A stretch of 27,872 nucleotides of DNA, from contig CAIOHJ010000094.1 in the NCBI GenBank assembly GCA_903858085.1, positions 1 through 27,872 of the forward strand. The letters are read 5' to 3'. The position numbers and the translations under genes were made by a program. Source of the DNA: an uncultured Chloroflexota bacterium (lineage in GTDB: Bacteria; Chloroflexota; Anaerolineae; Caldilineales; Caldilineaceae). Below are positions 21,971 through 27,872 of the stretch, one piece after another. The notes under the pieces were generated by a model that saw only the letters and a program-made list of their open reading frames with translations, did not search any database and was not told where the DNA came from. Position 1 is the stretch's first letter, and every line of letters begins with the position of its first letter.

Positions 21971-23944
21971 ATGCAGAGTCTTTGGCGAGAGGAAGAGGCG
22001 GCGCAGTATTCGGGCGATCTTGGCCTGCGTGTCTACACATCCAGGCTGTTGGGGCGTGACCCGGATCTGGTCCTGCACGGCGGCGGCAACACCTCTGTCA
22101 AGATCCTCGAACCCAACCTCTTTGGTGAAGCTGAAGAGCTTCTGTACATCAAAGGGAGCGGCTGGGATCTCGAACAGATCGAGGCGGCTGGCTTTGCTCC
22201 TGTGCGTCTGAACCCCGTTTTGCGGCTGGCGACTTTGTCCCATCTCTCAGACCCGCAGATGGCCAATGCGCTGCGCACCAGTCTGGTCGATGCTTCTGCG
22301 CCGTCGCCTTCGGTCGAAACGATTTTGCATGCCTTGCTTCCCCACAAGTATGTAGACCATACCCATGCCGATGCGGTCGTCACCCTCACCAACAGCGTAG
22401 GCGGTGCCGAGCGTGTCCGTTTTTTGTACGGCGAGCGTGTGGTGGTGATTCCCTATGTCATGCCAGGCTTTCAACTGGCCCGTCTCTGTGCGGAGCTCTT
22501 CCCTGCCCAGGCGGGCCCACAGACGATTGGGATGGTTCTGCTCAACCATGGCCTTTTTACATTCGGCGCCACTGCCCAGCAATCCTACACGCGCATGATC
22601 GAGTTGGTCACGGAGGCAGAGGAGTTCCTCCAGCGACAGCAGGCCTGGACGATCGCCCTGCCTGCGCAGCAGCGTTCTCCTGCGCCCGCCCGCACGGCGC
22701 GTGCTGCGCTGCGCCGCCAGCTGTCGGCGGCGGCAGGGGCGCCGCTGCTGCTTTCGTTTGACGACGACGATCTGGCTTTGCATTTTGCCCGCCACCCGCA
22801 GGTAGAGACGATCGCCCAGCAGGGGCCGGCGACACCCGACCATGTGATTCGGACCAAACGGCTGCCTTTGGTCGGGCGGGATGTCCAGTCCTACGTCGAC
22901 GCCTACCGCACCTATTTTGCCCAGCACCAATCCTCCAGCGCAGCTCCCCTGACGATGCTGGACCCTGCGCCGCGCGTGCTTGTGGACCCAGAGTGGGGGA
23001 TCGGGGCGGTGGGCCGCACCGCCAAAGATGCTGCCATCGCCGCCGAGATCTACCGCCATACCATGCAGATCATTTTGCGTGCCGAGCAGTTGGGGGGCTA
23101 CCGCGCCCTCTCCGCCGCCGATCTTTTTGAGATGGAGTACTGGGATTTGGAGCAGGTCAAGCTGCGCCGTCCACAGAAACAGCCCCCCTTCACGGGCGAG
23201 GTCGCCCTGGTCACCGGGGCCGCCTCTGGCATCGGGCGGGGCTGCGCAGAGTCCTTTCTGGCGCGCGGCGCAGCGGTCATTGGCCTGGACCTCAACCCTG
23301 CCATCCCCGAGCTCTGGCGCCGCCCGGATTTTCTGGGGATTCAGTGTGATGTCACCGACGGCGACGCGGTCGAGGCGGCGCTTGAAAAAGGGCTCCAGCG
23401 TTTCGGGGGGCTCGACATGGTGGTGCTCAACGCCGGAATTTTTCCGCCGGGCCGACGAATTGCCGCGCTCTCGTCAGAAGACTGGCGCCGTGTGTTGGCG
23501 ATCAACCTCGATGCCACCTTTGCGCTCATGCGCAGCGTACACCCGCTGCTTGCACTGGCACCAGCCACAGGAAGAATGGTGATTGTCGGCTCCAAGAATG
23601 TGCCCGCCCCTGGCCCGGGGGCTGCCGCCTACTCCGCTTCAAAAGCCGCAGTCACCCAGCTGGCACGTGTCGCCGCCCTCGAATGGGGGGACGATCGGAT
23701 CCGCGTCAATGTGGTGCACCCCAACGCCGTTTTTGATACCGGCCTCTGGACCCCCGAGGTTCTGCAGTCGCGCGCCGACCATTACGGCATGACTGTGCAG
23801 CAGTACAAGACCCACAATGTCCTCCACGTCGAGGTGACCAGCCACGATGTCGGCGAATTGGTGGCAGAACTCTGTGGGCCGCTCTTTGCCAAGACAACGG
23901 GGGCACAGCTCCCGATCGACGGCGGCAACGACCGGGTGATCTGA
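21971..23944 (+). CDS. Bifunctional class II aldolase / short-chain dehydrogenase (RhaEW/YuxG-like)
   Basis: Predicted 657-residue fusion enzyme. The N-terminal class II aldolase/adducin domain (about 15-260) has GGGNTSVK at 37-44 and zinc ligands H130 and H132 in DHTHAD, with another candidate in NHGLFTFG at 192-199. The C-terminal SDR domain (about 408-650) has the cofactor loop TGAASGIGRG at 415-424, NAG at 487-489, S541 and the YSASK pair Y554/K558. In Bacillus-type rhamnose catabolism this architecture cleaves rhamnulose 1-phosphate and oxidises the lactaldehyde formed. No other rhamnose genes lie nearby, so the substrate is inferred only from the family. The ATG at 21971 is chosen over 21968 because GAGGTG at 21961-21966 is then 4 bases away. 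Confidence 0.9.
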   Translation: MQSLWREEEAAQYSGDLGLRVYTSRLLGRDPDLVLHGGGNTSVKILEPNLFGEAEELLYIKGSGWDLEQIEAAGFAPVRLNPVLRLATLSHLSDPQMANALRTSLVDASAPSPSVETILHALLPHKYVDHTHADAVVTLTNSVGGAERVRFLYGERVVVIPYVMPGFQLARLCAELFPAQAGPQTIGMVLLNHGLFTFGATAQQSYTRMIELVTEAEEFLQRQQAWTIALPAQQRSPAPARTARAALRRQLSAAAGAPLLLSFDDDDLALHFARHPQVETIAQQGPATPDHVIRTKRLPLVGRDVQSYVDAYRTYFAQHQSSSAAPLTMLDPAPRVLVDPEWGIGAVGRTAKDAAIAAEIYRHTMQIILRAEQLGGYRALSAADLFEMEYWDLEQVKLRRPQKQPPFTGEVALVTGAASGIGRGCAESFLARGAAVIGLDLNPAIPELWRRPDFLGIQCDVTDGDAVEAALEKGLQRFGGLDMVVLNAGIFPPGRRIAALSSEDWRRVLAINLDATFALMRSVHPLLALAPATGRMVIVGSKNVPAPGPGAAAYSASKAAVTQLARVAALEWGDDRIRVNVVHPNAVFDTGLWTPEVLQSRADHYGMTVQQYKTHNVLHVEVTSHDVGELVAELCGPLFAKTTGAQLPIDGGNDRVI

Positions 23945-23975
23945 GCCCGCTGCAAAGGCACCCCTTGCAGCGGGC
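23945..23975 (+). terminator. Stem-loop immediately after the aldolase-SDR stop codon
   Basis: Arms 23945-23955 and 23965-23975 form a perfect 11-bp stem with a 9-base loop, starting one base after the stop codon. No T-run follows (the next bases are AGGCTTTCGG), so it is more likely a stabiliser or a weak terminator than a full intrinsic one. The HD-domain gene starts 18 bases further on. Confidence 0.5.
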
Positions 23976-23993
23976 AGGCTTTCGGAAGGTACA

Positions 23994-24584
23994 ATGGAAA
24001 TCCTGGCTGGCGAAGTTGAACAAATTCTGGAATTCCTGAGATCCGCTGAAAAACTCAAGGATACGCTGCGCAGCGGCTACACCACCCAGGGGCGCCCGGA
24101 AAGCACCGCCGAACATACCTGGCGGCTCTGTCTTCTGGCCTTGCTCCTGGAAAATTGGTACCCAGCCGTCGACCACCATCACCTGCTCAAATTGTGCCTG
24201 GTGCACGACCTCGGCGAGGCTCTCTACGGCGATACCCCGGCTGTTCACCTGGCCGCCGGGAAAGACAAGCAGGAGGCCGAGCGGCGCCATTTTTTGGAAC
24301 TGCTCGCCCCGCTCCCTCCAGCGCTGCACGCAGGGTTGCTGGCCTTGTGGGACGAATACCATGCTGCGGTCACCCCTGAGGCTCGCCTCGCCAAGGCCTT
24401 CGACAAGCTGGAAACCCTGCTCCAGCATACCCAGGGCCGCAACCCGGCCGACTTTGAGTATACGTTCAACCTGACCTACGGACGGCTGTACACCGACTAT
24501 GACGCGATGACCCAGACGCTGCGCGCCTCCATCGATGTTGCAACCCGGAACCTGGCGAATGCCGAGACCCGCCAGCAGAGCTGA
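23994..24584 (+). CDS. HD-domain hydrolase, 5'-deoxynucleotidase (YfbR)-like
   Basis: Predicted 196-residue cytoplasmic metal-dependent phosphohydrolase of the HD_3 type. The metal-site pattern fits E. coli YfbR closely: H41 in TAEHTWR, H71-D72 in LVHDLGEALYGD, E75, and D137 in AKAFDKLETLLQH. YfbR removes phosphate from deoxynucleoside 5'-monophosphates; length and motif order match, but substrate is inferred. The ATG at 23994 follows GGAAGGT at 23984-23990. It sits behind the stem-loop after the aldolase-SDR gene and 56 bases before the subtilase gene, with no evident functional link to either. Confidence 0.88.
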   Translation: MEILAGEVEQILEFLRSAEKLKDTLRSGYTTQGRPESTAEHTWRLCLLALLLENWYPAVDHHHLLKLCLVHDLGEALYGDTPAVHLAAGKDKQEAERRHFLELLAPLPPALHAGLLALWDEYHAAVTPEARLAKAFDKLETLLQHTQGRNPADFEYTFNLTYGRLYTDYDAMTQTLRASIDVATRNLANAETRQQS

Positions 24585-24640
24585 ACCGGCAGGTTTACAA
24601 CCCCACGCCTGAAGGCGGCGGGAGCGCATCGGAGGAGCTG

Positions 24641-26980
24641 ATGAAACCGTTGACCCGTCTGAAGATTGCCCTGCTCTTGGGGGGCCTGTGGCTGTTTCCG
24701 GGGGGGCTCTTTGGGGGAGCGCAGGGCGCGGCGGAGCCGCCACCCACGCCCGCCAATGTGGCCGCCGCCGACCGTTGGCCAGACGAGTATCTGGTGGTGC
24801 GACAGCCCTCCACCGAGACCGAGGCAGAGGAGTTTCTGGCACAGACCGGGACCCGGATCGACCAGGTCGCCGCGTGCGGCTCCAGCAGGCTGCTGCAGGT
24901 CTGGCGGCTGCCAGGGCCCGACAAGGCAGCTGCCCTGGAGCAGCTGGCCAGGCTGCCAGGAGCTGTGGCGGTCGAGCCCAACTGGGTGGTGCGCGCGGCC
25001 CAGCAGTTCCCCCCTGTGCAGCCTGAAGAACCGTTTGTCCTGGAAGATACCTACTATGCAGCTCACCAGTGGCCCCTGCAGCGGAGCGAATTTGCCCGCG
25101 CCTGGCAGCTGGCCGCAGGGCAGACGGGCGCGCTGGCCCCTGTGCGGGTGGCTGTGATCGACAGCGGGGTGGATTTCAACCATCCCGACCTGGCAGGCCG
25201 CCTGCTGGCTGGGGTCAACTATGTGATCTCCGGCACGGTGCCCAACGACGACTTCGGCCACGGCACCCATGTGGCGGGCATCCTGGCTGCGCAGGCCAAC
25301 AACGGGCTGGGCATTGCTGGCGGCGCGCCCAATGTGGTGATCGACCCGCTCAAGATGCTCGGCAGCAGCGGCAGTGGGTCGATCACCAACCTGATCCGCG
25401 CCCTCTGCGACGCCACCGACCGGGGGGCTGACGTGATCAACCTGAGCCTGGAGATCCGCTTGGAGCTTCTCAACGTGGCGCTGGTTCAGGAAATTCAGGC
25501 TGCGATCGACTACGCCGACGCACGCGGGGTGGTCGTGGTGGCGGCCGCAGGCAACAGCAACGGCGGTCCGGTCTACTACCCGGCCCGGCTCGACCATGTG
25601 CTGGCTGTGGCTGCTTTGACCATCGACCAGCAACGGGCTTCCTACAGCGCTGTCGGAACCCAGATCGACCTGGCCGCAGGGGGGGGCAGTTCCACCCAAG
25701 GGGTGTTGAGTACCTGGCCCTCTGCGGTGCCAGGCAAATGTGTCGGCTTTGGCCGCGTCTTGCTGCAGGAAGGGGCCCACTACTACTGCACAGAGCCTGG
25801 GACCAGCATGGCTGCACCGCTGGTCAGCGCAGCAGCGGCCCTGCTGCTGGGAGCACGGCCTGATCTGTCCCCCGCTGAAGTGGAAGCGATTCTGGAAGGC
25901 ACGGCGCGCCAGCTTGCGCTCCCCCAGACACAGGCGGGCGCAGGTCTGCTCAACGCAGCCAGCGCCCTGCGTCGGGCCCTGGCCAGCACGGTCAGCCTGA
26001 CACCGGAAGTGCTGGCCGTGACGCTCCCCCCAGGGGCAGCCCCCTTGACCCGGACCGTCCGCATCGCCAATTCCAACCCGCTTTCAGCGACGGTGGCCGG
26101 CGAGGTCCTGCTGTCGGACTGGTACACAGTGCCCAATGTCCCCGGCAGCGACTTTGTGGCGACAGCTGCCTACGGCCAGCCCGCGTATCTGACTGTGGCG
26201 ATCTCGCCCACCTCCCTGGCCATCGGCAACTACATGGGGGGGGTCGGGCTGGCGGTGACCGATGCCGGGGGGCAGAGCACGAACCGGTGGCTCCCGATCC
26301 GGGTCGACGTGGTCGGCACGCTGGATCGCAGCCTCTATCTGCCTTGGGTCGCCCGCGGCGAAGAAGCAGCGACAGCGCTGCCCTTCCAGTGGGAGATCCC
26401 CGCCCTCTCCCCGACCGTGCTGATCACGGACAGCCGGCCGTCCGTGTCTGTGGCGCTGCCCTTTTCATTTCCGCTCTCTGGCCAGGACTCACCCACCTCT
26501 ACCCTCTATTCGACGGCAGAGGTCTACGCAGATGGGTTCCTGGCCTTTGCAGAGAGCGGGCCCCCTGCTCTCCCTGGCCAGAACCGCTGTCTGCCGGTGC
26601 TGGCTGAACCGGCGCAGGCCATCTTTGGCTGGTGGACGGACCTGGACCCGACGCTGACTGGCGGGCAGATTCTGGCCTTTCAGCCAGCCCCCGACCGTTT
26701 TGTGGTCGAATATCAAAATGTGGGGGTCGTTGGCTCGCCAGCAGCGGTGACCTTGCAGATCGTCCTCTACGCCAACGGCGACATCGGTTTCAACTATCAG
26801 GAGGTGCCGGCACCGGTGGCGCAGAACTTGAACCAGCTGACCCCGCAGGTCACGGTCGGTGTGCAGGCCCGTGCCGGACTCTTTTACAACCAGGTGGCCT
26901 GCACGACGGCCTGGGAAGGCTATGGCTGGCCGCCAGGCAGCGCCACATCGCTTCTGATCCAACGAAAGGATGCCTACTGA
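24641..26980 (+). CDS. Secreted subtilisin-like serine protease (S8) with C-terminal beta domains
   Basis: Predicted 779-residue exported protease. A signal peptide covers about residues 1-31 (basic start, hydrophobic core, cleavage near AQGAAE). Residues about 45-118 look like an inhibitor-I9-type propeptide ending VAVEPNWVV. The S8 catalytic domain (about 140-440) holds the full triad: D174 in VAVIDSGVDFNHPD, H207 in GHGTHVAG and S389 in GTSMAAP, plus N305 of the oxyanion hole in AAGNSNG. Two cysteines, C367 and C383, may form a disulfide. Residues about 475-575 are beta-rich; from about 590 to the end is a NIDO-like region (ADGFLAFAESG, IFGWWTDLD, then VLYANGDIGFNYQEVP). A strong ribosome site GGAGGA precedes the ATG. 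Its stop shares one base with the moaB start. Confidence 0.95.
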   Translation: MKPLTRLKIALLLGGLWLFPGGLFGGAQGAAEPPPTPANVAAADRWPDEYLVVRQPSTETEAEEFLAQTGTRIDQVAACGSSRLLQVWRLPGPDKAAALEQLARLPGAVAVEPNWVVRAAQQFPPVQPEEPFVLEDTYYAAHQWPLQRSEFARAWQLAAGQTGALAPVRVAVIDSGVDFNHPDLAGRLLAGVNYVISGTVPNDDFGHGTHVAGILAAQANNGLGIAGGAPNVVIDPLKMLGSSGSGSITNLIRALCDATDRGADVINLSLEIRLELLNVALVQEIQAAIDYADARGVVVVAAAGNSNGGPVYYPARLDHVLAVAALTIDQQRASYSAVGTQIDLAAGGGSSTQGVLSTWPSAVPGKCVGFGRVLLQEGAHYYCTEPGTSMAAPLVSAAAALLLGARPDLSPAEVEAILEGTARQLALPQTQAGAGLLNAASALRRALASTVSLTPEVLAVTLPPGAAPLTRTVRIANSNPLSATVAGEVLLSDWYTVPNVPGSDFVATAAYGQPAYLTVAISPTSLAIGNYMGGVGLAVTDAGGQSTNRWLPIRVDVVGTLDRSLYLPWVARGEEAATALPFQWEIPALSPTVLITDSRPSVSVALPFSFPLSGQDSPTSTLYSTAEVYADGFLAFAESGPPALPGQNRCLPVLAEPAQAIFGWWTDLDPTLTGGQILAFQPAPDRFVVEYQNVGVVGSPAAVTLQIVLYANGDIGFNYQEVPAPVAQNLNQLTPQVTVGVQARAGLFYNQVACTTAWEGYGWPPGSATSLLIQRKDAY

Positions 26981-27486
26981 TGAGCTCAGAGGAACACCGC
27001 AAAGCAGCAGAGAGGCAGGGGACAGTTCCGGTTGCTGTGGTCACGGTCAGTGATACACGCACCGCAGAGACGGATGTCAGCGGCCAGGTAATCCGCAGTC
27101 TGGTGGAAGCTGCGGGCCACCTGGTGGTGGACTATCGGATCGTCGCCGACGAGCCGGACGCCGTCTTGCAGGCATTGGAGGAGTTTGCCAGCGGGCTGGC
27201 GCGGTTGATCATTTTCAACGGAGGCACCGGCATCGGACGCCGAGATCGCACCTACGACGTGATCAGCCGTGCGATCGAGAAACCGTTGCCGGGCTTTGGC
27301 GAGCTTTTTCGCATGTTGAGTTACGACCAGGTGGGGGCTGCGGCCATGCTGAGCCGGGCGACTGCCGGCATCTACCGGGAGAGGGTCGTCTTCAGCACCC
27401 CCGGCTCCCCCCATGCCGTCCAGCTGGCTCTGGAAAAATTGATCCTGCCGGAAATCCAGCATCTGGCCTGGGAACTGGTGCGTTGA
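26980..27486 (+). CDS. moaB: Molybdenum cofactor biosynthesis protein MoaB
   Basis: Predicted 168-residue member of the MoaB/MogA family, whose characterised members adenylylate molybdopterin before molybdenum insertion. Motifs: VVTVSDTR at 20-27, the molybdopterin loop NGGTGIGRRDRT at 80-91 with D89, LSYDQVGAAAMLSRATAG, and STPGSPHAVQLALEKLILPE near the end. Length is normal for MoaB. The ATG overlaps the protease stop by one base (TGATG), so translation is coupled. No other molybdenum-cofactor gene is in the window, and pairing with a secreted protease looks incidental. Confidence 0.95.
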   Translation: MSSEEHRKAAERQGTVPVAVVTVSDTRTAETDVSGQVIRSLVEAAGHLVVDYRIVADEPDAVLQALEEFASGLARLIIFNGGTGIGRRDRTYDVISRAIEKPLPGFGELFRMLSYDQVGAAAMLSRATAGIYRERVVFSTPGSPHAVQLALEKLILPEIQHLAWELVR

Positions 27487-27872
27487 AGGCCGGGGGTGCG
27501 GTTCAAAGTTTTGCAGCAGGTGAAACAGTTGCTGATGTATCGCACGCCCGTATCCTCTCCAAAAGCGCTGGATCAGAGCACCGCTGGCACGGCGGCCCGG
27601 TGGGCGACGCGCTCGGCGAAGCTGGGGGGGTCATCGCGTTTGCGCACCCGGCGTCGGACCGCCAGTTCCATGTGGTCGGGTGCTAAATTCATCCGCCCCG
27701 ATGGGGCGTGCGAAAAAAACCAGCGGTTGACGGAAGAATTGGCGGCGACGCAGGAGTCGCTGCGTCGGGTGAACTGCTCAGAGCCCCGACCGTAAGGGAG
27801 GGTTCTTCGACACGCCAGCACACACTTCCTCTGGCATCCAACGTATGTAGGGGCGGCGATCCGCCTGTCATG
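27487..27872 (+). other. Gene-free end region with hairpins and probable dispersed intergenic repeats
   Basis: No frame on either strand looks like a real gene; the longest are an 82-residue minus-strand and a 99-residue plus-strand frame with arginine/serine-rich, shadow-like composition. Visible structure: a 6-bp stem with 3-base loop at 27694-27708, an 8-bp stem with 6-base loop at 27746-27767, a segment AGAGCCCCGACCGTAAGGGA at 27780-27799 (minus-strand reading LPYGRGSE), and GTAGGGGCGGCGATCCGCC at 27848-27866. The last two resemble short repeats seen between genes in large environmental genomes. That resemblance is from memory and could not be searched. Confidence 0.55.

Noticed and set aside
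27694..27720. Intrinsic terminator after moaB
   Set aside because: The hairpin is followed by an A-run, not a T-run, on the plus strand, and on the minus strand the T-run precedes the hairpin.
27573..27821. 82-residue minus-strand ORF
   Set aside because: It runs through the hairpins and the LPYGRGSE repeat, which commonly yields spurious ORFs; no ribosome site or domain supports it.

Overview
The window looks like chromosomal DNA from a GC-rich bacterium, most likely a member of the Chloroflexota (Caldilineae/Ardenticatenia/Anaerolineae type). This is inferred from the overall look of the proteins (a divergent ResB, a DUF6159-type membrane protein, a DUF4129 protein, CHAT/STAND/WD40 giants, subtilases with mixed C-terminal domains), not from a marker gene. 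Coding density is high. Several promoters share an extended -10 of the form TGC-TATAAT. No rRNA, tRNA, CRISPR array, IS element or phage gene was recognised.

Layout. (1) 1-2785, plus strand: a ResB-type cytochrome c biogenesis membrane protein, coupled to an upstream gene cut by the window edge, then a GT4 glycosyltransferase. (2) 2823-12053, plus strand: an extended -10 promoter, then aspC, an RluA-family pseudouridine synthase and three large accessory genes: a CHAT protease fused to an FGE/C-type-lectin-fold domain, a SIR2-like protein, and a 1323-residue membrane-anchored nSTAND NTPase with about 15 WD40 repeats. A 40-codon ORF fills the SIR2-nSTAND gap and ends in an ATGA overlap with the nSTAND start. 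(3) 12040-12663, minus: a small secreted protein with PLTATL repeats and an FnIII-like domain. (4) 12902-16537, plus: a second (I-gamma type) aminotransferase, a histidine phosphatase and pgi, closed by a strong intrinsic terminator. (5) 16569-17474, minus: a polytopic DUF6159-like protein, divergent from an iron-sulfur photolyase (17740-19335). (6) 19260-21633, minus: a two-domain glyoxalase/extradiol-dioxygenase-fold protein followed by a DUF4129 membrane protein, preceded by a promoter whose transcript should begin with a terminator-like hairpin. (7) 21971-27486, plus: an aldolase/short-chain-dehydrogenase fusion, an HD-domain nucleotidase, a secreted subtilisin-like protease and MoaB. (8) 27487-27872: no recognisable gene, with several hairpins and probable dispersed intergenic repeats.

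The most interesting part is 5117-12053. A caspase-like CHAT protease fused to a probably non-enzymatic C-type-lectin-fold sensor, a degenerate SIR2-like protein and a STAND ATPase with a long WD40 sensor lie in one same-strand cluster. These families are typical of predicted NTP-dependent conflict (immune or programmed-death-like) systems of large-genome and multicellular bacteria. The specific combination, its placement behind two housekeeping genes, the degenerate active sites and the intervening small ORF deserve checking. All functional claims for it are inferences from domain content.
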